A DNA stretch of 64,000 bases, taken from the NCBI GenBank assembly GCA_947359465.1, contig OX375877.1:22641235-22705234 (forward strand), read 5' to 3'. Each line of letters opens with the position of its first letter. The first letter of the stretch is position 1. The position numbers and the translations under genes were made by a program. This document shows positions 29,401 through 62,743 of this stretch, one piece after another. The notes under the pieces were generated by a model, which was given only the letters and a program-made list of their open reading frames with translations, made no database searches and was not told where the DNA came from. Source of the stretch: Metellina segmentata (Eukaryota; Arthropoda; Arachnida; Araneae; Tetragnathidae).

Positions 29401-32400
29401 TTTAGCATCAAAATGTATGTTGAATCACCGAATTTACCCTTAGTTTCTTTATTATGTAGTTTATTCTCTCGAATTCCCAGGTCTTTTATGCATTATTGTT
29501 CATTGTATGTTCTTTAATCAAAATGTTTTTGACTGATGTGTTTCTTAATATTTAGCCTTTAATAAAGGACGTAGTAGTAAGAGGAAGTTCTTTGATAGCC
29601 AGATGTCTGGGCCAGGCAAGAGAGTTAAAAGGTAAAGTTTCTTAGATGTTCAACTCAATTTTAAAATTGCCATTTACCAAGTCTTAAAATAAAAATAAAA
29701 AAAACTTGTAAACTATTTCAAACAAATTTCTATCCATCTTCAAATGTTATGATGTAGGTTTGGATTGCATTGATTTATCTATTTATCACTCAGTATTTAT
29801 CTAAATGCTGTTACTCATCCGAATGCCTCTGCTAAATTTATAAACTTAAGCAGTTTCATTCCAAGATTTTAAAGTATGAGCCATATGTTCATATAATACC
29901 AGAAATCTAGTATCTCCTGATAAAAATATTGCAATTCAGTGGCAAAAAGAAATAAATAGAAATCGATGAAACCTGAAGCAAAAAAAATTTATGACAAATC
30001 TGAGTAAAATTGTTTTTTTTTTAACATTTTTGAATTACACTGCAAGAAAACAACCTGAGAATGCTAATACCTGATCGTTTCACATGGTTTCTTATTATCA
30101 TTAAGTATTGGTGTTTATCATATGCGGTATATGCTTTCAGCATAGACCCTTGCCACTCCATGTCGAGATAATATACAGAGTTGGTCCTTGTTAATGGCCT
30201 CCTTATTTTTCCACCTTTGTAAAACACTGGCTCAAGCTTTAAGACAGCGTTTGAATCATCAAACAAATTTGAGATTGGCCTCAGTTCTGCCTTTTAAGTT
30301 CTTGTTTAACTTGGGCTGAAAATAATTTTTACTGTACATTTTCTTCATGAAAAAAGAACATCAGTGAGAAGGTAGAATATGGTAGTAGCATAAGGTTTTT
30401 TCCCTTAATCGAATCTTGGCCCTCTCCTGTTATCAATTGTAACACTTGATTGGAGGAGGATTGTATTGGAGATTTGTGGTTTTATACATTTTTCCTCTTG
30501 ACATTTAAAACTTGACTAAAGCAGCCAATATCTAAATTTTCAATTTGACTAGGACAATTCAAACTTGAATGGTTGACAAAAGTAACAAATGTCCAATGAA
30601 ATTAAAAAATATGAAAATTAAATTTTTCAAGTTTAATCTCAGATTTTCGTAATTCGTATTTCGGATAATCATTTGCTGCTTATAAACTCTGTTTTTCTTT
30701 AAAATGTTAATGACTTATAATTACTGTCTATAAAATTTGAAATAGCTCAGGCATGATTATTTATAAGTTACATTTTACTGTCATAATAACACTTTGTTTA
30801 AAATATTGCACATTGGGAACCAAATATCTATATTGAATGCCACTTTTATATGTTTTTAAACAGTGATTTAGTTATGCCAAAGCTACCTCCGAATGGTTAT
30901 CCACTTGAACATCCATTCAACAAAGATGGCTACCGATATATTCTTGCTGAACCTGATCCCCATGCTCCTTTTCGCCAAGAATTTGATGAAAGCCAAGACT
31001 GGGCTGGTAAACCCATTCCTGGATGGTTATATAGAAAGCTCACTCCTAGTAGTGTGTTAATCGCCTTACATGATCGAGGTAAGTTCACTATTGAATGCTT
31101 AACCATATAATGGGCCCCCCTCATGGGGTCATCGCCCCAAAACGGTAGCGTGAAAACATTATGAGTCGTACACAAGGAGAAGACAGACAACAGCTAAGAT
31201 AATTATGTTCTTATGATTCCAAGAATATTAAGAATATATACAGTATTTACTTCATCACATTAACTTCATTGTACCAATACATAAAAGTATGTATCTCACA
31301 GTCCATCTCCAGCCTTACCCGCTGCTTCTTGCTCACTCCCTAACCGTTGTCTGACTGCAGTCTAAAAATAATCCAATGGTAAATGTCGAAAACCAATCAG
31401 AGATTATCTGGTTAAACACCACCTTCAGAGAACGCTCTTATTTCACCTGCTCTTCTCAAGTTGTAAAGCATGCTACGAAAGAACAGCAGCTAGCGCCAAA
31501 ACAAAAAATCAATATATTCGGCATTCCAATGACACCATGGCGTAGGCATATGACTTGCAAGTGACCCTTCATTAGGATTCCCACGGGCCTTGAAAAGTAC
31601 TTGAATTTCATTTTCGTTTTCAAGGGCCCTGGAAAGTACTTGAATTTGGTACAAAGTACTTGAAAGTCCTTGAATTTATTTTGAAAAATTTTAATCTGGA
31701 ATTTTTTCAAGTATGAATTGGCTTGAAACGCATGCGCTTAAAAGGCGTGGTTTTATTCCAATTCCAGAGAATATGCTTGTTCATCTATATAGGCATGTGT
31801 TTCTTTTCTTTTCTCAAGGTCAGTGGGATTCTGTGTCAATTCAAACATATAGAACATAAGTATAATAACTTAGCTACATTACTTTTTCTTTTTTAGAATT
31901 TTTTCTTTCCCACAACATGCTTGGAATATTGACTAGAAATATGTTTGGAATTGTTAAGTATGTGAATGGTAATGAAAAGGTTACATTACATGAGAGGTTC
32001 TTCAGAAAAGTTGTCTACTAAAATGGGGGTTAAAGAGGGAATTTCTGCCTTTTTACGATAATCCTTGAAAAACTTCAAATGGGCCTTGAAAAGTCCTTGA
32101 ATTTTTTTCCCACCAAAGAGTGGGAACTATGTTTATAAAGGTTAAGCAAAACAGAGTTTCTCACATCACACCCTCTTTAAATGTCTTTCAGTTTCAACTG
32201 GAGGGACGAGAAAGGAGGCGACAGTTTTCAATCTGAACAGAGGTATTTCGTGGTGCATGCACATGTGGCTTCCCCCTATGGGGTTGTAAATAGAACCCTG
32301 CCAGTATTTCCTTTCCTGTTGTTCTACTAGTCCTGTTTATGTCAACATTGACTTTTCTGAAAAGGTCCCTTAAGATTGAATAGTGCACAACCTATCTCAC

Positions 32401-34921
32401 TAAAGTTCAGTTGTTACTTGCCTAAAGTAATGTGATCGAATCATCTAGTTCCACAAGATGTCTCTTAGGGAGAGTTCATTTTACTCTGGGTAGAGATTAT
32501 CTTCCACAGTAATGGATCGGGGTCAGATGTCAACATATGCGGATTTCCACTTGCAGTCGGTGGTGAATCTACCACGAAGATCTCCTTCCTGACCAAATGA
32601 ATTTAAGGGCTTTTGAACATCCTCTTCTTAAATTTAACTGTCCTTCAGTGTCAACCAGAGGGATGAGAAAAGGGAAAAGATTGAACTCAATCTGATTGGT
32701 GGTGTTTTCGGTGCATAGTCACTCTTCATTTGAGACTAAGACATTGAAAGGTCGCTAAAGATTGAGTAGCACAACCCATCTCACTACAACTCCGTTGACA
32801 CAATTGCACAAAGTGAGGTGATTGAATCATGGTACCCAATGCTGTAGCAAGGATCAAGTCTCTTCTCATAGTGGTCGTACTATGTTTAAGTTTCGTTAAA
32901 TTGAAAGTTTCAAACATAATTGTACAAGTAAAATACCTTCATTTTGTATATTTCTCTTGATGTGATGTTTAAAGTGATAAATGTTTATTGAAATTTTAGC
33001 TCCTCAGTTGAAAGTATCTGAAGATAGGCTAACTATTACGGGAGAAAAGGGATACTGCATGGCCCGTGCCACTCATGGTATGTTTGCGAATAGTATTTAT
33101 ATTATTTCTGGTTAAAATATTTTGTTAAGTAAAGTTACAATTTTTCAATTTTTAGGTGTCAATAGAGGCACATGGTATTATGAGTGCACATTGGAAGACA
33201 TGCCTGACGGAGCTGCTACTCGTCTTGGATGGTCACAACCACTAGGTCTGTTTTGATTATAAGTACTAGCAGGCCAACCTAGTGTTAACCGTGACAGTTC
33301 TTTTCGTGTCCTTACCGATATTGAAAACATTAAAAAGAAAAAAACAATTTTATGAATGAGTCCCAGCTCTACCTGACAATCGAAAAATTATGTATTTAAA
33401 GAAAAGCACATTTAAGGTTATCTATTTGGTGTACAATTTTCTACAGATTTCAAATCCATTGAAATTTGCACTCTGTCTTTAACGATCATGAAGGTAGAAA
33501 ACCTCAAAGAGTCTTTGCCGTGGGTTGTTTGGCTCGATTCTGAGACGGTTTCCCAAGAAAGTATAGATCAGAAAATTACGAAATTAACATGATTGGTTCT
33601 TTGTGTTCCCTGGACAATTTCGAAGATTTTTTTCTTTGCCAAGTTAAAATTGCTTGCAAGAAAGTTATGCTAATCAACAACGCAAATTAAAACACTTTCT
33701 TCAATCAAGGAGCTGTGACGTCAGCTCCACAGAAAGAATGAGCATAGGGGAAAAAACTAATAAATTAATATTAAAAAATGTTCTAGATTAAATTTTAAAA
33801 TCGGAGCTGGACATTAAATTCGCCAAATTCTATTATTGTAAGTGTCATAGGTTTGTCAGGACACTGCATACAGACATACAGATCATAATTTCATGTGTAC
33901 TTAACCCCTCAACGAGCACACCCAAGTTAACTTGAGCAACACTACTTTTGTGTTGCTGTAATTTACATGCATGAACAAACACAGGTTATGAAAAATAATT
34001 TCGAGAAAATCCTGTTTCAGGGTGGTAACAGAACCTGGAAATCAGGGAATTCTCAGGGAATTTTTAATTTCTGGAAAAATCAGGGAAATCTCGGGGAAAA
34101 TTTCCAAATTTTACAAAAAATCAGGGAATTTTTGACAATTTAAACGGCTACCATTGTTGTTTGTCCTATTTAGCGATGTACGATTACGAGTACTTTTGAG
34201 AATAGAATAAATTGTATTCGCCTAAATTGTAATTCGAATAAAGAACCTTAACGTCGTAATTTTTTAACACCGCGAAAACCGCAGCCGCCATTTTTTTCGC
34301 AGCTGCAGCATCTTGGTCGCCGTGAGGCTAGCCATACAACTTGTGGGATACAATTTGAAATTTTTGTAACAAATGATGTTTTTTGTGTATTAAATTAATT
34401 ATTTTTGTTTGCATTTACATTTTTGTAGAATTTTTGCATGTTTGCATTTGTTTTCGATGAATAGTGTGACAATGTAGGGTCAGGTGTAAAAAGTTCACAA
34501 TCACAGTATTTTTAATTTTTTTCTCCAGTTTTTTCAGTTGCAATTTTAGAGTTCCATTAAGGTTTTCAACCCTTACAATAACAATTAAAATATCAGTAGA
34601 GAAAAAATACAAAATATTTGTGGAGAATGATCCTTTTACACCCTCTGACCTTAAATATTTAAAATAGTGTTGTGTGGATACTGTATATCGATACCAATCA
34701 CGGATCACATTTCTTAAAGGAATTGGAAAATCAGGGAAATTTTTGCGAGACTATCAGGGAAATCATGGAAATATCAGGGAACTTTTTTTCAAGGATTTTG
34801 TTGCCACCCTGTGTTTGCAAAAGGAATTCTATTTTAGTATATTTACGTATACCACTTAATTTTTAAAATTTTTTTGAATTGTCTAAAACTATTGTGATTA
34901 TTTAAATACACTCCACAATAA

Positions 34922-34976
<55 letters not shown>

Positions 34977-37900
34977 TCAGGAGACATATTAAACCTTTCA
35001 AAAGTTTGCATTATTTATGACTGTCCTTCAGTGACATTCATTGTAGTTGTTGCTTACTTTTTACATATGAAACGTGAAGAAATAAAATGTATATTTTTAA
35101 ATATTTAATTTTTGTTCCCATGAAAGAGAGAGCATCATACAAAAATATGTTCAAATAAGCATTTTCACAGATAAAAAGGATTGTTTTGATTTTATTTTAA
35201 AAAGAAAAGTGCCCATTTCAAGACTAATTGAATGAATATGGGAATTCATATCTTTATCTGTGTAGTCCTTTTGAGGAATATAAGCTTTAAATGGTAAAAT
35301 TGGTCTTTAAAAATATAATACTAATTGAATGACATGCATTATGAACTTTGTTTACTGTACTTTTTTATAACAGCATTTAAATTTTATATCTCCATTCATC
35401 TTAAAGAGTGATTTTTTCTTAGCTAATCTGCAAGGACCTCTGGGCTATGATAAATTTAGTTATTCATGGCGATCTAGGAAAGGGACAAAATTTCATGAAA
35501 GTAAGGGATACCATTATTCAGATGAAGGGTATGGACAAGGTGATACAATTGGTTTTCTAATACACTTGCCGGAAAGAGCAGATCAAATACCTCTGCCACA
35601 GATATACAAGGATAAGGTATTTTTGGTCTATATATACTTTAGTTTTATATCAGCTTTATATAATTATGCATTCATGATTCACAATTCTGAGGATCTTTTT
35701 CAGCCCCTAGTGAAATTTAAAAGTTATCTTTATTATGAAGAAAAAGATGAAACAAAACAAGAGCTGAAAAACATGAAAGCATTACCAAAGAGCAAAGTGA
35801 GTATTATTTTTATGCTTTTAAATATTCAGATTAGCATTTTGTTCATGCTAATTGTACATTATTTTTACAGGTAGTGTTTTACAAAAATGGAGTAAGCTGT
35901 GGTACTGCATTTGAAAACATTAATGCTGGAATATACTATCCTGCTGTCTCTTTGTACAAAAGCTGCACGGTAAGTTACCTACACTTTAATATTCTATATT
36001 TTATGCTGGAACAGGGTTCCCACGGGTGCTTACAAAGTGCTTATTTTGACCTTCCATTTCTAAGGGCCCTTACAAGTGCTTATTTTTCATCAAAAGTCCT
36101 TAGAAAGTGCTTATTTTCCTTTAAAAAGAAAATTCAGTTTTCAAATGACGATATTTTTACACAATATTTCCGACCTCTATAAAACTGCTTACAAGTACGG
36201 TTTTGGTGATGATTCGGGAACTGGCTTACTTGAATGGCAACCCTTGATACGCGATATACAAATCGTCGATCGACTCTTGATGAGCACATAATACACTTTA
36301 AAAACTTGAAAACCCATGAAAAATCGGTCTGTTTTTGACTTATGATTGACTCTTGCAATGCACAAAATAGTTGTCCTGATAGAGGAAACAAGAATACAAT
36401 CATCAAATCTTAATCAATTTTGTTTTATCAGTTACCCGTGAGTGCAATGTTTTAAAAATGTATTATAAGTATGGGGAGGTGTATTTTTAAGTTTGTAGGT
36501 GAATCAAAGACAAGTTAAAGATAATTTATTTTAATTAATACTGCTATCTGAGGTGGCAACCAGACGTGTTGCAATCTTTTTTTATGTTTATACTCTTTAA
36601 GTCCTTATTTTGTCTTAGAAAGTCCTTATTTTTAGTTTGAAAAAAAAGAGTGGGAACCCTGTGGAAGATTTGTCAATAGTTAGGTGCCGTAAGTGGGGAT
36701 TTTCTTATTTTTGGAGAAAAAGAAAATTGATTTTTTATTTTTCACATTTTTATTTTTTAAGAAATTGCAAATTTTAAGTCTCAATTTGCAAATTATAAGC
36801 CATTAACAGACACACAGTATAGAATTTGGGTTGTGCACCACTACATAAAGGTGGAAATTCTGCAAAGCCAATTTACAGAGCTTTGTCATCAAAAGATGAT
36901 CAAGTTCAAATCGATAAACTGTGGCACTGGCATAGCAGATAGGTAGGAGAAAACTATAAGTACTTAATATGCTTCTGTTAACAGTATGGAAACTGCATGT
37001 TTGGAAACAGCTTTTTACGTGTGGTTAGCATGATGTTCATAAAACTATAAGGTTAATCGACTTGAAAAAATATTCTTTTATCGTTTAATGAACTAGAAAA
37101 GTTATATTTTCTTATATTACTAGGGGGCTCCGCCCCCTGCTCGCCAACCCTCGGGGATTGCTACGCAATCAAATTTGGTTCGCTTCGCAAACCAACACTC
37201 CTTTCACAGATCCCATTTGGTTTGCTTCACAAACCAATATTCCTTTCGCAGAGTGAATCTACTGGACAGCGAAACTATCTTAATAATTAGTATAATCCTG
37301 ATTTGACTTTCCGGTGCATGACGTCACAGTGAGAGCTTCGCCCCCTGCCCGATTTTTCCTGAATTAAAAAAAATATTTTTTCAAGAACCAAATTGAAATT
37401 TCTAAAAAAAACTCGACGAACTGCAAAAATTTACGTTGAGAGGTACTCTTTAAAAAAAACTCATGGCTTAAGACTGAAAATTTGTATGTGTTTTGCTCAC
37501 TCGAGGAAGAAATTTCTCTTTTTCAACTTTGACGCTTAATAAACCCTAAACTAATAGCAGCATCGGAAAAAGATCTTCACAATTGAAGAACAAACCATGT
37601 TAATTTCATATTTTTCTGATCCATACTTTCTTGGGAAACCATCTAAGAATAGACCTAAACAACACAGTTTTCAATCCTGCAACAGCTGCAGTTTTTAATA
37701 TAGAGAGATAGCACAAAAACTTATTTTGAAATTGACAAGTCCCCATTTCCTCAAATATAACAAAAAGTTTTCCCTGGTTCGTCAATCATAGGTACATTTG
37801 TATGAAGTAAAAGGCTGTGCAATTTTTTTCTCTTTAAGATCACTTCAGGGTTTCCACTCTACTTCAGAAATACAATTCCCATGACTTTTCCAGACAAAAT

Positions 37901-40049
37901 TTTTCAAAATTAAAGTTCATACTCAAGCAATTCACAACATTTTAAAGTTTAAAAAAAATAATAATAATAATTTAGACATTCAATAGCCAATAAAAAAAAA
38001 CCATTTAAGAATTATAAAATAAAAACACAAAGCACAAGTAATTTTGCATTAAAATAACTTATTCAAATAATCCAACATATTTGACTTAAAAATTAATTTG
38101 ATTTATTGTATCATAAGCATAAAAATCTTCAATTTTTAGCCAGTGGACAGTTAAGTCAACAAAATTCTTTACCTGTTAAATATTAGCAGTTTCTTTTAAA
38201 ATCAGTTGAAAAATTAAATAGTGATACAAAACTGTGTATGAATCTTATTGGTTACTTTTCTCCAAAACATGTGAGAAGCCATGATCAATCATTTTCCAGG
38301 TTTAAGATGAAAATTCATAATTTTCTTCCCCCGACTTGTTTGGACAAAATTAAATTCCCTGTCACTTGGAAATCATACCAACCAACAACAGAACTTCATG
38401 CTGCACCTTGGCTGAAGAGTATTAGCAGGTGTGATTCTTCATGCAAAAGAGTAAAACATTTTTTTTAATACCCAAAATGATAAAAAAAAAAACTAGATGT
38501 ACAGAGTTTCATCAACAAAAAAAATCGCTAAACAGTGGTAATTTTAGCAGGGGTAAAAAAAGAAACCCTTTAATGTTAACAATATATTTTAAGTATGTCA
38601 TGAATTAATGTTACTTACATTTATGTCTTAATATTTGTATTAGTTAAACGTAAAATTATAAATAAAAATAAAAATCAAGGTTACTTATGGAAAATGGATT
38701 ATTAAAAAATTATTTATACAATGAAAATTCTAAAATTGACATTTTTCAGGTTTCATTGAATTTTGGTCCAACTTTTCAATACACCCCTAGTGAAAAATAT
38801 CGACCGGTAAGTATTAAAGTGTACCAGCAAAGTGTTTTATTTTTGAAGAAATACTTCATTCATATGTTAGTTAATTTGTTTTTGTTGAGTTTAAGAAGTA
38901 ACCGATTCTTAAATTTAAAAGGCCCTGCTTTCTGAAAGTCTATGGGGTAAGGTGTTTTTCTGCGAATGCCTGGTCAATTAAACTTAATCACTATGCAGGC
39001 AGATTTGTGAAGCACTTAACATTGCTCTGTTGCACCCCAAGGTGATTTCTCGTTACACCTCCCAAACCCAGACATTCTAGGCACAATATGTTAATAGAAG
39101 CCAGACATTTATTTTAGATTCACAAACATCCATGCCTTAACCTTTGATCCGAAACAGGAACTTTTTGAGCCAGCACCCTGACCACTTGACCGATTGGAAA
39201 AGTACCTCTCTTTCAGGGGTTTCAAACTGTGTCAGAGCTGTAAAGTTTGGCTGCCACTCTGTTTCATGAAATACGATATTGAGTGATATAAAATCAAGGA
39301 AAATAAATAATCCTTTTCTAGTCAAGAAAATTAGTGAAATGTCCGAATGAATTTCTTTAAAAATGCTTATGGGCTTACAGCTAATGTTCAGTCCCACGGG
39401 AATTCTACTTTACTTGGTTTTTAAAGATCCAGTGCTATACAGTGAATAATTAACCCTAGTGGCATGCCTGTGTACAGTGGTGAGATTTCATTGTACCGAG
39501 ATACCTGATATGTCAAGATATTTTGGGTCTGCTGCTTTTGGAAAATTTTCCGGGTTGTATTTGAACTGAATTTTTCCAGTGTGTTCAGAGACATGCCGTT
39601 TGGAAAGTTAAATTCAGTCTTTACCGGGAATTCACTCCAGAGATAACTTGTTTACTTTATTTTCATTAAGTTGCTAAAATAACGCGGATTTAAGCGTTAT
39701 GTCATTAAAATAAGACTCGGTAAAGGAACAAGAAAGTAAAATGACTCCTCTTTAGTGAAAATGTATTTAACACCAAACTGATGAAGCGTTTTCTAAGCAT
39801 CCACGGAATGATTGAAATTGACAAACAATAATATATGTATAATTTTATTAATAAAATCTACTTTTTATTAAATTATGATAAAAGCACTCTGTTTTAAAAA
39901 CATTTTACAAATTTACAACATTGCTGAATTTGTACACATTTTACTTACAGATTTGTGACCTCGCCCACCAAGCAACCATCGAACAAGCTATGACAGACTT
40001 ATTATATTTTACTGAAAACAAAGGAAAGCTACGTTTGGATACATTATGA
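17449..40049 (+). CDS. ASH2L: ASH2L/Ash2, core subunit of SET1/MLL H3K4 methyltransferase complexes, complete
   Basis: Nuclear scaffold that works with WDR5, RBBP5 and DPY30 to activate MLL/SET1 enzymes. Exons: 17449-17465, 22719-23120, 24332-24421, 25644-25732, 25872-25963, 26351-26446, 26586-26660, 27255-27342, 29556-29631, 30864-31078, 33000-33077, 33156-33245, 35423-35616, 35704-35796, 35871-35969, 38750-38806, 39951-40049. All introns are GT/AG and all phases agree; the product is about 649 residues, near the vertebrate length. Residues 7-137 are hydrophilic, Asn/Gln/Ser-rich and not conserved. An atypical PHD follows (CYCG, CGGC, WFHEPC, FFCKLC, about 138-190), then winged helix (MFSKDK ... 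[11 protein letters not shown]). A basic linker (KRKFF ... KRVKR) precedes the split SPRY domain from [20 protein letters not shown] to CTVSLNFGP. The five-codon first exon is inferred from a good Kozak context (ACAATGG), a strong donor and matching phase; it is the least certain part. Confidence 0.93.
17975..18165 (+). repeat. tRNA-derived SINE remnant, family 2
   Basis: Contains a B-box-like GGTTTGATTCCTA and ends in CATAAAACCCCCTAACCAACC, matching the tail of the copy at 27.4 kb. Located in ASH2L intron 1. Confidence 0.6.
18283..19048 (-). mobile_element. Degenerate Tc1-like element
   Basis: Inverted ends CAGTCAGTACCGTCTATATG and CATATAACCAATACTGACTG, flanked by TA. The minus strand carries a Tc1 transposase fragment including [19 protein letters not shown] (first catalytic Asp) and [18 protein letters not shown], then decays. 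Inactive copy in ASH2L intron 1. Confidence 0.85.
19400..19722 (+). mobile_element. 5'-truncated non-LTR retrotransposon with poly(A)
   Basis: The plus strand encodes the C-terminal tail of a LINE-type polyprotein ([20 protein letters not shown], then [16 protein letters not shown], then HIQRCPAL) with the usual CxxC-H-C knuckle. A stop, a short 3' UTR and an oligo(A) tract follow (19,704-19,722). The reverse transcriptase proper is missing. It is in sense orientation in ASH2L intron 1. Confidence 0.82.
20137..20345 (+). repeat. tRNA-derived SINE, family 1
   Basis: A-box-like TGGTCTAGTGG and B-box-like GGTTCATGATTTGAAT at tRNA spacing. The body (GGTTAAGGCATGGATGTTTG...) recurs inverted at 39.0-39.2 kb. 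It is not a functional tRNA gene: no cloverleaf or anticodon arm can be drawn. Confidence 0.7.
20346..22718. other. Distal ASH2L intron 1
   Basis: AT-rich. Two adjacent minus-strand frames (21051-21293, 80 codons; 21426-21731, 101 codons) match no family I recognise. The 21,500-21,640 part is richer in CG than its surroundings and may be an unclassified insertion. Nothing else is seen. Confidence 0.4.
23121..24331. other. ASH2L intron 2
   Basis: AT-rich with no gene. About 23,860-23,915 shares a short segment (inverted) with 52.84-52.88 kb (GTGTCACTTGAAAATTTTC), perhaps a fragment of a dispersed repeat. Confidence 0.4.
24422..25643. other. ASH2L intron 3, nothing recognised
   Basis: AT-rich intron with a short (GT)n run near 25,031-25,047. 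Confidence 0.5.
27410..27570 (+). repeat. tRNA-derived SINE, family 2
   Basis: A-box-like TGGCTCAGTGGG, then CTGGGCGTATTTCTTTCTTC and a tail TGCTATAAAACCCAAACC. Related copies: 50.5 kb (minus) and 18.0 kb. Located in the ASH2L intron after exon 8. Confidence 0.65.
27827..28918 (-). mobile_element. Non-autonomous Helitron, family B, with internal duplication
   Basis: On the minus strand it starts TCTCTGTATTAAAA at 28,918 and ends GAGCCCCTAG at 27,827. The module around ACACAATCCCATTTGGTTTG occurs twice (about 27,865 and 28,045), and CCCTAAACTAATAGCTGC also occurs twice (28,127 and 28,738). So it is a duplicated or nested copy about 500 bp longer than the 37.1 kb relative. Confidence 0.75.
28919..29555. 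other. ASH2L intron, nothing recognised
   Basis: AT-rich with a G homopolymer at about 29,201-29,211. Confidence 0.45.
29632..30863. other. ASH2L intron 9, nothing recognised
   Basis: No repeats with visible borders and no coding homology. Confidence 0.45.
31079..31572. other. ASH2L intron 10, left part of an unclassified older insertion
   Basis: A more GC-rich segment (TGGGCCCCCCTCATGGGGTC near 31,110) unlike the flanking intron. It may be the same unit as 32,132-32,900, split by the transposon between them. No coding identity. Confidence 0.35.
31573..32131 (+). mobile_element. Non-autonomous DNA transposon related to the CAGGGTTCCCAC family
   Basis: Degenerate ends TAGGATTCCCACGGG and GTGGGAACTATG, with near-matching 5-bp flanks TTCAT/TTTAT. 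Subterminal AAAGTACTTGAATTT and AAGTCCTTGAATT motifs repeat, mirroring the layout of the 36.0 kb element. Confidence 0.65.
32132..32999. other. ASH2L intron 10, unclassified repeat-like sequence
   Basis: Two diverged direct repeats: TTCAGTTTCAACTGGAGGGA (32,187) and TTCAGTGTCAACCAGAGGGA (32,645), with similar text after each. The class is not recognised. Confidence 0.4.
33266..33885 (-). mobile_element. Helitron family A remnant, 3' end intact
   Basis: The minus-strand 3' terminus CTAG is at 33,266-33,269. The interior matches other family A copies (TCCATTGAAATTTGCACTC..., GTTCTAGATTAAATTTTAAAATC). The 5' TC end is eroded near 33,885. It lies in the ASH2L intron. Confidence 0.7.
34018..34811 (-). 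mobile_element. Non-autonomous DNA transposon, CAGGGTGG family, copy 2
   Basis: Inverse orientation to copy 1. Ends CAGGGTGGTAACAG and TTGTTGCCACCCTG, with a perfect 5-bp duplication TGTTT (34013-34017 and 34812-34816). Subterminal TCAGGGAA motifs and the central GC-rich patch are retained. No transposase. Confidence 0.88.
34817..35422. repeat. ASH2L intron with (TA)n microsatellite
   Basis: Holds an uninterrupted TA tract at about 34,927-34,972. The remainder is AT-rich and featureless. Confidence 0.8.
36012..36661 (+). mobile_element. Non-autonomous DNA transposon, CAGGGTTCCCAC family, full length
   Basis: Perfect 12-bp inverted termini CAGGGTTCCCAC and GTGGGAACCCTG, with a perfect 5-bp duplication TGGAA (36007-36011 and 36662-36666). 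Subterminal repeats of AAAGTGCTTATTTT and AAAGTCCTTATTTT type. No coding. Located in the ASH2L intron after exon 15; a truncated relative is at 45,727. Confidence 0.9.
37120..37708 (-). mobile_element. Non-autonomous Helitron, family B, full length
   Basis: On the minus strand: TC start (TCTCTCTATATTAAAAACTG) at 37,708 and a 3' hairpin GGGGGCGGAGCCCCC followed by CTAG at 37,120. Host A and T flank it, as expected for Helitron insertion. The interior has short palindromes around TTGGTTCGC/GCGAAGCAAACC-like text. Confidence 0.88.
37709..38749. other. ASH2L intron, nothing recognised
   Basis: AT-rich. A short plus-strand frame at 38,238-38,468 has no recognisable homology. Confidence 0.4.
39012..39196 (-). 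repeat. tRNA-derived SINE, family 1
   Basis: Reverse complement of the 20.1 kb SINE body: CCAATCGGTCAAGTGGTCAG at the head and GGTTAAGGCATGGATGTTTG further in. Located in the last ASH2L intron. Confidence 0.7.
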
Positions 40050-40134
40050 GGAAGTTTCTCTCCCAATCAACTTTTTTTTTGTCAAATCTAAGTGCATTGA
40101 TATTTATAGGAACTGATGAAGCTTCAGTATGTCG
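40050..40134. other. 85-bp spacer between convergent ASH2L and PARG stop codons
   Basis: The ASH2L stop TGA is at 40047-40049 and the PARG stop (minus TGA) at 40135-40137. No AATAAA hexamer is present on either strand of the spacer. The first plus-strand AATAAA after ASH2L are at 40450 and 40633, inside PARG sequence. The first minus-strand AATAAA after PARG are at 39864-39869 and 39844-39849, inside the last ASH2L intron. Overlapping 3' UTRs are therefore expected, unless variant signals are used. Confidence 0.75.
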
Positions 40135-62669
<22,535 letters not shown>

Positions 62670-62743
62670 CTGAAATACCAATTTGTAATTCTTTGAATAA
62701 AAACATTTTGATACCTATTTTTGTTTGATGTGAATCAATGAAT

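Noticed and set aside
30930..31190. Minus-strand 86-codon frame
   Set aside because: Antisense of the strongly conserved ASH2L exon 30864-31078.
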